Assembly (NCBI RefSeq): GCF_042661605.1
Contig: NZ_JBHSWJ010000002.1
Coordinates: forward strand, 1,178,001-1,242,000
Direction of reading: 5' to 3'
DNA from: Branchiibius cervicis
GTDB lineage: Bacteria > Actinomycetota > Actinomycetes > Actinomycetales > Dermatophilaceae
DNA length: 64,000 bases
In this document: piece after piece, positions 36,633 to 45,152 of the stretch
Layout: every line of letters starts with the position of its first letter
How positions within the stretch are numbered: the stretch's first letter is position 1
The notes under the pieces: generated by a model
The model's input: only the letters and a program-made list of their open reading frames with translations
Databases searched by the model: none
Told to the model about the DNA's origin: nothing
Translations under genes and position numbers: made by a program

Positions 36633-36670
36633 ATCCAGCGGTTGTTTTGCTCTGGAAACAACCGCTGGAT
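36633..36670. terminator. Perfect 15-bp hairpin; right copy of a matched pair
   Basis: atccagcggttgttt and aaacaaccgctggat pair perfectly around an 8-nt loop, 6 bp after the DUF559-type stop and between convergent genes. It is probably a bidirectional terminator. Confidence 0.75.
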
Positions 36671-36700
36671 TGCCGATTACCGCTTACCTGATGTCCGACG

Positions 36701-37482
36701 TCAGCGACCGCGGGCCGCGCGGCGGTCCACCCGCGGCGCGTTGCGCGGGTCCATCCCCTTGGGGATCGGCGGCTTCGCAGCCCCGAGTGCCCGCAGTCGC
36801 TTGTTGACCGCGGCCACCTCCGCGTCGGTCAGCTTCTTGTCCATCTTGTTCAACCGCTTGGTCAGGTCCGCGACCGGCACGGTGTCGGTGCCCTGGCCCA
36901 CACGCAGCAGATAGACCGGCACCTCAGGCCCGGCGACTCGCGCGACCCGCTTCTTCTCCGACTCCAGCAACTTGCGGGTCGAGGTGGCCGGTCCTTCGCC
37001 CACCAGCACCACCCCGGGGCGGCCGACCGCGCGGAACACCATGGCAGCCGACGCGAGGTCGTTTACTGAACGGGCCCGGTTCGCTTCTGCCGCAACGGGT
37101 TCCTTGTCGAAGTACCAGCCGCGCCGCAACGCCGACAGGGCAGCAGCGGACGCTCCGGGCTGTCCCTCGAGTTGGCCATAGGCCGCCTTCTCCGCCAACC
37201 GGCCGAAGACGATCATGGCTAGCAGGATCCCGATGAGCACACCGAAGAACCCGAAGATGATCGGGTGGTGCAGCAGAAGGCCGATGATCAGCAAGACACC
37301 GAATCCGAGCACGAACGCCAGCGCCATCCACCACGGGATCGACGGGTTCTGCGCCCGCGACATCGTGAACAGCTGCTTCATCTGCGCGACGCGCCGGGTT
37401 CCCCGGAGGTGTTCTTCTTCTTGCGTGAGAAGCGCGACTTCTTCTCGGTGGCCGAGGCGGCCTGCGACGACGGTGACGGCAT
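36701..37482 (-). CDS. DUF4191 membrane protein
   Basis: About 260 aa after correction. The body (QMKQLFTMSRAQNPSIPWWMALAFVLGFGVLL, a second helix FGFFGVLIGILLAMIVFG, then a soluble LRRGWYFDKEPVA ... VVLVGEGPATSTRKLL) is the actinobacterial DUF4191 family. The expected basic N-terminus (MPSPSSQAASATEKKSRF, then SRKKKN) starts at ATG 37482, 5 bp after lipA, but in another frame. One missing base near 37393-37399 links them; uncorrected, the frame starts at 37381. Function unknown; linked to lipA in many actinobacteria. Confidence 0.82.
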
Positions 37483-37487
37483 GGAGT

Positions 37488-38507
37488 TCAGGATACGCGG
37501 CTGCGGGACACCACGGATGCCGCTTCCTGGCGAGCAGGGGAGGCAGCCGCAGCAGCGAGGTGGGCCAACTGCGGGGGCAGTTCGCGACCCGAGGCTTCCA
37601 TCGCTTGCGCGTAGAGACGACCTGCCCGGTACGACGAGCGCACCAGCGGACCGCTCATCACGCCCTTGAAGCCCAGATCGTTGGCGACGTCCATCCAGTG
37701 CACGAATTCTTCCGGCTTGACCCACCGGTCGACCGGGTGGTGACGAAGGGACGGCCGAAGGTACTGCGTGATGGTGATCAGGTCGGTCCCCGCGTCCTGC
37801 AGATCGCGCAGCGCCTGCTCGATCTCGTGATCCTCCTCGCCCATGCCCAGGATCAGGTTGGACTTGGTGACCAGCCCGGCATCGCGACCCATCGTGATGA
37901 CCGCGAGCGAGCGTTCGTAGCGGAAGGCCGGACGGATCCGCTTGAAGATCCGCGGCACGGTTTCGACGTTGTGCGCGAAGACCTCCGGCGCGGCGTCGAT
38001 GACGGCACCCACCTGCTCGGGGACGGCGTTGAAATCCGGAATGAGGATCTCGACACCGGTGCCGGGGTTGAGATCGTGCACTTGTCGGATCGTCTCTGCG
38101 TAGAGCCACGCGCCGCCGTCCTCCAGGTCATCGCGCGCAACACCGGTGATGGTGGCGTAGCGCAGACCCATCTGTTGCACGGATTCGGCTACCCGGCGCG
38201 GCTCATCGCGGTCCAGATCCGCCGGTTTGCCCGTGTCGATCTGGCAGAAGTCGCACCGCCGCGTGCATTGTTCACCGCCGATGAGGAACGTGGCCTCGCG
38301 GTCCTCCCAGCATTCGAAAATGTTGGGGCAACCGGCTTCCTGGCACACCGTGTGCAGCCCCTCGCGTTTCACCAGGGAATGCAGCGAGGTGTATTCCGGA
38401 CCCATCTTCGCGGTGGTCCGGATCCATTCCGGTTTGCGTTCGATCGGGCTCTGCGCGTTGCGCGCCTCGACACGAAGCAGTTTGCGTCCTTCGGGGGCGA
38501 TGGTCAC
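37488..38507 (-). CDS. lipA: LipA, lipoyl synthase (radical SAM)
   Basis: 339 aa from GTG 38507 (VTIAPEGRKLLRVEARN, the usual actinobacterial LipA start). It inserts two sulfurs into protein-bound octanoyl groups. The auxiliary cluster cysteines are in CQEAGCPNIFECWE, the radical SAM motif is CTRRCDFCQID, and the C-terminal RSSYRAG supplies the Ser ligand. As deposited the frame runs upstream without a stop into LipB, giving an apparent fusion of 561 aa. I think this is probably an artefact (see finding). Confidence 0.92.
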   Translation of the reverse strand: MTIAPEGRKLLRVEARNAQSPIERKPEWIRTTAKMGPEYTSLHSLVKREGLHTVCQEAGCPNIFECWEDREATFLIGGEQCTRRCDFCQIDTGKPADLDRDEPRRVAESVQQMGLRYATITGVARDDLEDGGAWLYAETIRQVHDLNPGTGVEILIPDFNAVPEQVGAVIDAAPEVFAHNVETVPRIFKRIRPAFRYERSLAVITMGRDAGLVTKSNLILGMGEEDHEIEQALRDLQDAGTDLITITQYLRPSLRHHPVDRWVKPEEFVHWMDVANDLGFKGVMSGPLVRSSYRAGRLYAQAMEASGRELPPQLAHLAAAAASPARQEAASVVSRSRVS

Positions 38508-38550
38508 CCCGATACTGTACGCCGGGTCGCCAGTGCTCCCGTCGGGCCAC

Positions 38551-39173
38551 TCAGGGGTGAGGATCTCGGTCAGGTGCTTCTCGACGTACGGGAGAATCTC
38601 CTCGACGCTGACGTCCCGGCCCAACTCCTGGCTGATCGAGGTGACCCCGGCGTCGGCGATCCCGCACGGCACGATCACCTGCGACCACGACAGGTCGCAG
38701 TCGCAGTTGAGAGCGAACCCGTGCATCGTCACGCCACGGGAGACCCGGATCCCGATCTGACCCAGCTTGCGTGCCGGTTTGCCGTCGTCCGCCGGAAGCC
38801 ACACACCGCTGCGCCCTTCAACGCGCTCGACGTCCAGGCCGACGTCGCGGCAACTGCTGATCAACACTTCCTCGACCCGCCGGACGTAACCGACCACGTC
38901 CAGCGGTTCGGCCAGCCGCAGGATCGGGTACCCGACCAGCTGCCCCGGCCCGTGCCAGGTGATCTTGCCGCCGCGGTCCACGTCGATGACCGGAGTGCCG
39001 TCGAACGGCCGCTCGTGCGCCTCGGTGCGCTTGCCCGCGGTGTAGACCGCTTCGTGCTGCAGCAGCAGGACGGTGTCCTCGCGAGTCCCGTCGGCGACGT
39101 GCTCGTGGATCTGCCGTTGTAGTGCCCAACCCTGCTCATAGGGGACCAACCCGGGGAGGTACTCGAAGTGCAT
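38551..39173 (-). CDS. lipB: LipB, lipoyl(octanoyl) transferase
   Basis: About 207 aa. It transfers octanoyl from acyl carrier protein to lipoyl domains such as SucB. Motifs: RGGKITWHGPGQLVGYPIL, the acyl lysine in ARKLGQIGIRV, GVTMHGFALNCD, and the catalytic Cys in IVPCGIADAGVTSI. ATG 39173 (MHFEYLPGLVPYEQGW). The end is set at a TGA (38551-38553) reached if one C is missing from the C run at 38554-38557. Without that correction the frame continues into LipA. Confidence 0.9.
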
Positions 39174-39210
39174 CGCGCCAGCGTACGCCGCACCTCTGGT
39201 TTGATGAGAC

Positions 39211-39888
39211 ATGACTATCGATCGGGCACTCGTCAGCCGGATCTTCTGGGTGCTCGTCGGCATCGCCCTGATCGGCCTGGGGTCGGCGACGTTACGTGTC
39301 GCACAGGTGGGTGTCGATCCCTACACCGCAGCCAACATCGGTATCAGCCACAAGCTCGGCCTGGATCTGGGTGCCTACCAACTGATCAGCAACATCGTGC
39401 TGTTCATCCCGATGCTCATCTGGGGCCGTAAGTACATCGGGATCGGTTCGATCCTGAACATGGTGCTGACCGGGTTCATGGTGCAGTGGTTCACCGCCCT
39501 GCTGGACCCGCTGGTCCCGGACGCTCCGCAGCCGTGGTTGAAGACGCTGCTGTTCGCGATCGGCATCGCCGTCTTCTGCCTCGGCGCCGCGATGTACATG
39601 CAGCCGGGGCTGGGGACCGCGCCGTACGACGCCGTCGCGCCGATGATCGTCGACCATTCGAAGGCGCCGTACCGGGCCGTCCGCGGCACGCAGGACGTGT
39701 TCTTCCTCCTCCTCGCCGCGATCTTCCACGGCCAGATCGGGCCCGGCACCGTGGTGACCGCGTTCTTCACCGGACCGTTGATCCAGTACTTCACCCGCAC
39801 GGTCACCGAGCCGCTGATGCGTAAAGCCCAGGCTGCGGACGCGGCGCGCGCTGACCTGCACGCGGTCACGGCGCGCAACCACTTCTGA
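39211..39888 (+). CDS. YczE/YitT-like integral membrane protein
   Basis: 225 aa with five to six membrane helices. RIFWVLVGIALIGLGSATLRVAQVGVDPYTAANIG and GAAMYMQPGLGTAPYDAVAP match the YczE/YyaS/YitT type. Function unknown. Divergent from lipB with a 37-bp gap. Confidence 0.72.
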   Translation: MTIDRALVSRIFWVLVGIALIGLGSATLRVAQVGVDPYTAANIGISHKLGLDLGAYQLISNIVLFIPMLIWGRKYIGIGSILNMVLTGFMVQWFTALLDPLVPDAPQPWLKTLLFAIGIAVFCLGAAMYMQPGLGTAPYDAVAPMIVDHSKAPYRAVRGTQDVFFLLLAAIFHGQIGPGTVVTAFFTGPLIQYFTRTVTEPLMRKAQAADAARADLHAVTARNHF

Positions 39889-39944
39889 CCACCCCCTGTG
39901 GATAACTTCTGCGGACCGGAACCGATCCACGCCAGCCTGTAGGC

Positions 39945-41588
39945 GTGCAGGAGACATCGCCACCGACCATTCCCGGGTACGACGTGTTGCGGCCGATCGG
40001 TGCCGGAGGCTCGGGGACGGTGTGGGCCGTACGCCGAGACGACGGGATGCGCCTGGCGGCCAAGCTCCTGCCGCAGGACCGGGCCGACGAGGCGACGTGG
40101 GCCCGGACCGTCACGGACGACCATCTGCTGCCGGTCCTTGAGGTGGTCCGCGGGTCCCAGGACGGGCAGGAGGTCACCGCCCTGGTGATGCCGCTGGCGG
40201 AAGGCGGATCGTTGGCCGACGTGATCGGCGCCCGCGGTCACTTCACCGCCGGCGAACTGGTCACCGTGCTGGTCCCCGTCGCGCGGGCGGTGCATCGGCT
40301 GCACTCGCTCGGGCTGGTGCACGGCGACGTGAAACCGTCCAACGTGTTGCTCACGGCCAACGGCCGGCCGATGCTCGCCGATCTCGGTGCGGCCCACCTC
40401 ACCGCGCAGACCGACGGTGTCGAGAGGTGGGCCACCGAGCTGTGGTCCGCGCCGGAGGTCCTCGGTGGGGCCCCGGCAGATGCCGCCAGCGATTGCTATG
40501 GGCTGGGTGCGATCGCCTGGGCGTGCGCGACCGGCGAGGCGCCGCCGCCGGCGGCCATGCGACCCCGCCTGGTCGACGTCGCGAGCCAGCTCGACGAGCG
40601 GTTGTGCGACGTCATCACCTCCTGCCTGTCGCACACTCCTTCGGCCCGGCCCGGTGCCGCCCAGCTGGCCGAACTGATCTGGGCCGCAGCTGATGCCGAA
40701 CCGGCGCCGGTGGGCTTGTCGGCGGGTGCTCGTACTGCGCCCCCGCCCGGTGACCCGGCCGCGGACCTGACCCGCCGGATCCGGGCCCGGGCAGTCGCCG
40801 AGGCGCTGCCCGCGCCGGAACCGCTGCGCCGGCGCGGGTGGTTCTCGCGACACGTCGGCAGCGACGCGGAGAACGACAGCCGCGTCGGTGTGGTTGCGGC
40901 ATCAGCCGACCGCAGCACCGCAGATGTGCGCAATCGCGCACCGACCCGGCGGGGCAGGCATGCCGCGACGGAACCGGCGCGATCGCGGCGTCGGGTCGTG
41001 ATCGCCGGGTGCCTGACCGCCCTGGTTGTCGTGACCGGGTGGTGGCTGATAGCCCCGGATCAGCGGGCTGTGCCGGCAGTGACCCGCTCCGTCCAGCAGC
41101 CCGCCGTCGCTGCCAGCACGCGGATCGTCGTCGCGGCCCCGGAACCTGCGGTGGAACCCGTCGGACCGACGTCCTCGTCGCAGCCGGCGCCTGCGCCGAC
41201 TAACGGCGAAACCGCCCTCGCGGACCCGGCTGCGCTTCTGCGGTCGCTGCTCGCCAACCGCGCAGAGTCCTGGAACGCACTGGACACGACCCGCCTCGCA
41301 GGAGCCTTTGTTGTGGGTTCGACTGCGTGGCAACAGGATTCGAGGGACCTGTCGACGGTGAGAGCGCGCAGGGCGTCGTACCAGGACGTCCGGTTCGAGG
41401 TTCGCAGTGCGGTAGTGACGCACCGCTCGGCCACCTCGGCCCGGTTGAGTTCGGTAATCACCCGGTCGGCCTGCCGGTTGCTGGTGGCGGGCATTGAGCG
41501 CGCAATACCAGCGCAGACCAACACGGTGGATTTCGACCTGACGAGGACCCCGGACGGCTGGCGGGTCAGCGCCTGGCACCAGGAATAG
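39945..41588 (+). CDS. Transmembrane Ser/Thr protein kinase (PknB-like)
   Basis: 547 aa. Kinase domain about residues 1-260: glycine loop IGAGGSGTVWAVRR, ATP lysine in RLAAKLLP, catalytic loop VHGDVKPSNVLL (HGD in place of HRD), DLGAA in place of DFG, and ATELWSAPEVLGG. A basic stretch precedes one membrane helix (VIAGCLTALVVVTGWWLIAP, about residue 350). The extracellular tail ends in an NTF2-like domain (RSLLANRAESWNALD ... RTPDGWRVSAWHQE). The catalytic Asp and metal Asp are kept, so activity is plausible. Substrate unknown. GTG 39945. Confidence 0.85.
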   Translation: MQETSPPTIPGYDVLRPIGAGGSGTVWAVRRDDGMRLAAKLLPQDRADEATWARTVTDDHLLPVLEVVRGSQDGQEVTALVMPLAEGGSLADVIGARGHFTAGELVTVLVPVARAVHRLHSLGLVHGDVKPSNVLLTANGRPMLADLGAAHLTAQTDGVERWATELWSAPEVLGGAPADAASDCYGLGAIAWACATGEAPPPAAMRPRLVDVASQLDERLCDVITSCLSHTPSARPGAAQLAELIWAAADAEPAPVGLSAGARTAPPPGDPAADLTRRIRARAVAEALPAPEPLRRRGWFSRHVGSDAENDSRVGVVAASADRSTADVRNRAPTRRGRHAATEPARSRRRVVIAGCLTALVVVTGWWLIAPDQRAVPAVTRSVQQPAVAASTRIVVAAPEPAVEPVGPTSSSQPAPAPTNGETALADPAALLRSLLANRAESWNALDTTRLAGAFVVGSTAWQQDSRDLSTVRARRASYQDVRFEVRSAVVTHRSATSARLSSVITRSACRLLVAGIERAIPAQTNTVDFDLTRTPDGWRVSAWHQE

Positions 41589-41651
41589 TCCGACCCGGTG
41601 ACGACGGCCCGCACGCAGGCGTAGATACCAGGAACCAGTCGACCCGCTGGC

Positions 41652-42464
41652 CTACTTCAGCAGCAGAGCCGCCAGGCGGCGCCGCACGATCGCCGTACCG
41701 AGCAAGCCCAACGCCATCAGGTAGACCACGGAGACCCCGCTGGCCCAGGTGACGTGTCCGGTCGTGAGCTCCCGGCACAGCACGACCCCGCGGTACAGCG
41801 GGGTGCATTGCACGATCCATTGCAGCCAAGCGGGGAACGCCGACAAGGGGAAGAAGGTCGCCGAAAACAGGAACATCGGCAAGGTGGCGAGGGTGATGTA
41901 TTCAAAATCCTGCCAGGAGCGCATCCACGTGGTCAGGCCCATCGCGATTGCCGCGAACGCGAAGCCGATCAGCAACGCTGCCGGCAGCGCCAGGATCGCC
42001 AGCCACGAGTCGATCAGGCCCATCGCCAGCATGACCAGCAGGAACGCCGCGGAGTAGATTCCGCCGCGCAACAGCGCCCAACTGATCTCACCGCGCGCAA
42101 TGTCGGCGGGGGTACGGGGCGTGGCCAGGATCTGGTCGTAGAGCTTGGCGTAGCGCAGCCGGAAGAACACGTTGAACGTCGCGTCGAAAAGGGCGCCGTT
42201 CATGGCCGAGGCCGCAAGCATGCCGGGAGCCACGAAGGCGGCGTACCGGATGAGGTGACCGTCGACCTCGAACCCCGGGATCAGTTTGCCGACGCCGATA
42301 CCGATGGAGAACAGGTAGAGGACCGGCTCGAGGAACCCGCTGACGAACACCAGCCAGCTGCGCCGGTAGACCAGCAAGTTGCGATAGACGATGGTGCCGG
42401 TTGCTTCGAGCGCGGACAGTTTGCGGCCGGTGACCCGGGCCGCTGTAGGAGCGATCACGGACAT
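41652..42464 (-). CDS. ABC-2 type exporter permease B
   Basis: 270 aa, six hydrophobic segments. RSWLVFVSGFLEPVLYLFSIGIGVG and FLFSATFFPLSAFPAWLQWIVQCTPLYRGV are typical of the ABC-2/DrrB family. ATG 42464 overlaps the stop of permease A (TGATG). It forms an exporter with the neighbouring permease and ATPase. Substrate unknown. Confidence 0.87.
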   Translation of the reverse strand: MSVIAPTAARVTGRKLSALEATGTIVYRNLLVYRRSWLVFVSGFLEPVLYLFSIGIGVGKLIPGFEVDGHLIRYAAFVAPGMLAASAMNGALFDATFNVFFRLRYAKLYDQILATPRTPADIARGEISWALLRGGIYSAAFLLVMLAMGLIDSWLAILALPAALLIGFAFAAIAMGLTTWMRSWQDFEYITLATLPMFLFSATFFPLSAFPAWLQWIVQCTPLYRGVVLCRELTTGHVTWASGVSVVYLMALGLLGTAIVRRRLAALLLK

Positions 42465-43261
42465 CAGCGCACCAACCGTCGTCGCAGGAACCGCACCGAC
42501 AAAGCGGTGAACACCAGGCCGATCACGGCCAGATACAGCACATGCCACCAAGCGGCCGGGTTCCACGTGCCCAGAGTGGCCATCCGGGTCAGTTCGACCC
42601 CCTGCCACAGCGGCGAGATCCTGGCCAGGTGTTCCAGCACACTGGGCAGGTTGTGGATCGGGAAGAAGGCGCCGGAGAACAACACCAACGGCATGACGAC
42701 CAGCCGGAAGATCAGCGAAAAGCCGCTCTCGTTCTTCAGCAGGCAGGACACGGCGTACATCGGGGCGACGAACGCCCAGCCGATCAGCAGCTGGATCGCG
42801 AACGCTGCGAACCCGCCGACCACGCTGCTGATCACCCCGAACGGCGTCATCACCAGCACGAACACCGCCGAACTGATGGCGATCCGCAGCATGATGAAAC
42901 CGAAGTGCGCCGCGACGATCTCGCCGATGCCGACGGGGGAGGCGAGCATCGAGAAGTACGTCTTGTCCCACTTGATCGCGCCCATGACCGGGTAGGTCGC
43001 ATCACCGATCGCCAACTGCATGGACTGGGCCGCAAGGAGCCCGGGCACGACGAAGTTCAGGTAACTGGTCGCGCCGTCCAGGGTGGCCGGATCGCTCTTG
43101 ATGAATCCGCCGAGGAACACGCCCATGGCCGCGACGTAGAGCAGCGGGTTGAGGAACGAGGTGACGATGCTGCCGCGCCAGGTGCGCCGCAGCACGGTTA
43201 GCCAATAGTCGGTCAGCCGGGTGGTCAGCGCCCAATGCGATGGGGCGGGAACGGTGCTCAT
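42464..43261 (-). CDS. ABC-2 type exporter permease A
   Basis: 265 aa paralogue of permease B: TWRGSIVTSFLNPLLYVAAMGVFLG, VPGLLAAQSMQLAIGDATYPVMG, LVLFSGAFFPIHNLPSVLEHLARISPLWQGVEL. Having two different permeases suggests a heterodimeric channel. GTG/ATG start 6 bp after the ATPase stop. Confidence 0.88.
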   Translation of the reverse strand: MSTVPAPSHWALTTRLTDYWLTVLRRTWRGSIVTSFLNPLLYVAAMGVFLGGFIKSDPATLDGATSYLNFVVPGLLAAQSMQLAIGDATYPVMGAIKWDKTYFSMLASPVGIGEIVAAHFGFIMLRIAISSAVFVLVMTPFGVISSVVGGFAAFAIQLLIGWAFVAPMYAVSCLLKNESGFSLIFRLVVMPLVLFSGAFFPIHNLPSVLEHLARISPLWQGVELTRMATLGTWNPAAWWHVLYLAVIGLVFTALSVRFLRRRLVR

Positions 43262-43267
43262 CGCGGG

Positions 43268-44206
43268 TCAGTCCACGAGGCTGCGGCCGGTCAACCGCAG
43301 GAAGACGTCTTCGAGGGAGGCCCGCCGCACCAGTGCGGCCGTCGGGAGGAGGCCGCGCTCGGCGACCGCGGCCAGTACCTTCTCGCCGTTGTCGGTGTAG
43401 AGCAGCAACCGGTCGGGGAGCACCTCGATGCGGTCGGCGAGTCCGTCCACCTGCTCGGCGTACGCCGCGTGGTCGACTACTCCGAACCGCACCTCCGCGA
43501 CCTCCCGACTGGCGTACTGCGCGATCAGGGCTGCCGGGGTGCCCTCGGCGGCGATGCGACCCTGATCCATCACGACCAAGCGGTCGCACAACTGCTCCGC
43601 CTCGTCCATGTAGTGGGTCGTGATGACCAGCGTCACGCCTTGCTGCTTCAGTCGAAACAGCTTGTCCCATAGGACGTGTCGGGCTTGCGGATCCAGGCCG
43701 GTCGTCGGCTCGTCGAGGAGCAGCAGTTCAGGATCGTTGACCAAGGATCGTGCGATGGTCAGCCGCCGCTTCATCCCGCCGGACAAGTCGTCGACCTTGG
43801 CGTCCGCCTTCTCGGTCAACTGGGCGAAGTCCAGCAGCTCATCGGCCTTGGCGCGCACCTGTTTGCGGCCGATCCCGAAGTAGCGGCCGTAGACGATCAG
43901 GTTCTCGCGCACGGTGAGTTCGTTGTCAAGGGTGTCGTCCTGCGGGCACACGCCGAGCCGGGCACGTATCTGCGACCCGTGAGTGGCCGGGTCCATGTCG
44001 AGGATGCGCAGGTCACCGCTGGTCACGGGCGAGACCGCGGCGATCATCCGCATCGTCGAGGACTTGCCGGCGCCGTTGGGTCCGAGGAAACCGAACGATT
44101 CTCCGCGGACGACGTCGACGTCGATGCCGCGTACCGCTTCGAAGTCGCCGAACGACTTGTGCAGGTCGTGGGCGCGGATCATCACCGCGGGGGATTCAGC
44201 CGACAT
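43268..44206 (-). CDS. ABC exporter ATP-binding protein (DrrA/NodI-like)
   Basis: 312 aa. Walker A FLGPNGAGKSSTMRM, Q-loop VCPQDDTL, signature LSGGMKRRLTIA, Walker B LLLLDEPTTGLD, H-loop ITTHYMDEAEQL. A C-terminal extension of about 90 residues (RFGVVDHAAYAEQVDGLADRIEVLPD) is the DrrA-type regulatory tail. Energises the two adjacent permeases. Confidence 0.94.
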   Translation of the reverse strand: MSAESPAVMIRAHDLHKSFGDFEAVRGIDVDVVRGESFGFLGPNGAGKSSTMRMIAAVSPVTSGDLRILDMDPATHGSQIRARLGVCPQDDTLDNELTVRENLIVYGRYFGIGRKQVRAKADELLDFAQLTEKADAKVDDLSGGMKRRLTIARSLVNDPELLLLDEPTTGLDPQARHVLWDKLFRLKQQGVTLVITTHYMDEAEQLCDRLVVMDQGRIAAEGTPAALIAQYASREVAEVRFGVVDHAAYAEQVDGLADRIEVLPDRLLLYTDNGEKVLAAVAERGLLPTAALVRRASLEDVFLRLTGRSLVD

Positions 44207-44239
44207 GCTAGCAATCTAGCACCGGCGCCGTACCGGTTG

Positions 44240-45135
44240 CTACGAGGATCGGGCCAACCACCGGGCGACCGTATCAATAGTGCTGAACTCCCATTGGAAG
44301 CCGTTGTCCTGCAGCACTTCCGGCACGATCTTGGCACTGGTGAGCACGTCGCTGGCGAACTCACCGAGGACGGCGTGCAACGCGAAGGACGGTGCGGGCA
44401 AAACTGCGGGGCGGTGGTAGGCCGAGCCCAGAGCATGCGCCAACTCCTTCTGCCGGACCGGTGCCGGAGCGACCAGGTTGACCGGGCCGGTGATCTGCGG
44501 GTTGTCCAGCAGGAAGAGCAGGGCCGCGACCTGGTCGGGCAGGGCGATCCAGGGGAACCATTGACGGCCCGAGCCCAGCGGCCCCCGAGGCCCCATTTGG
44601 CCAGGGGCAGCATTCGGCTGGCGGCGCCACCCTCCGGGGACAGCACGATGCCCGTGCGCAGAAAAGCCGTAGGGGCGCCGGCCACCACCGCCGGCTCAGC
44701 GGCATGCTCCCAGTCGCGGACCACACCGGCCAGGAATCCTTCACCGGAGTCGCTGCGCTCGGTCAGTTGCTGTTCGCCGCGATCGCCGTAGAAACCGCTT
44801 GCCGATCCGGACAGAAAGCGCGGTCCGTCGAGAGCGGCGACCGCCGTCGCAATGGTCCTCGTGGCGTCGACCCGTGATGAACGAATGACCTGTTTGTACT
44901 CCGGGGTCCAGCGCTTGTCGCCGATACCCGCACCCGCGAGATTCACGACTGCCGAAATGCCCTGCAGCGCCTCCAAATTCACGTCCCCCGCACCGGGATC
45001 CCAGGTGACTTCATCGGGTTGCTGGACCGGGCGGCGTACCAGCCGGATCACCTCGTCGCCACGGTCGCGCAGCGCATGACACAGCGCGCTGCCGATCAGG
45101 CCGGAGGATCCGGTGACGGCAACGCGCTGGGTCAT
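44240..45135 (-). pseudogene. TIGR01777-family epimerase-like protein, frame-broken
   Basis: SDR-type NAD(P)-binding protein: VAVTGSSGLIGSALCHAL, VVNLAGAGIGDKRWTPEYK, SGSASGFYGDRGE, FLRTGIVLSPEGGAASRMLPLAKWGLGG, then in the next frame PLGSGRQWFPWIALPDQVAALLFLLDNP and the DUF1731 tail VLPAPSFALHAVLGEFASDVLTSAKIVPEVL. One missing base in the G/C run near 44582-44587 joins them (about 298 aa). Role unknown; E. coli YfcH is the relative. It lies 17 bp after sucB, a usual actinobacterial arrangement. Confidence 0.85.
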
Positions 45136-45152
45136 GCACTCAACCTAGGGGA

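Noticed and set aside
37215..39122. 635-codon plus-strand open frame opposite lipA/lipB
   Set aside because: Shadow frame; the opposite strand has complete LipB and LipA motifs.
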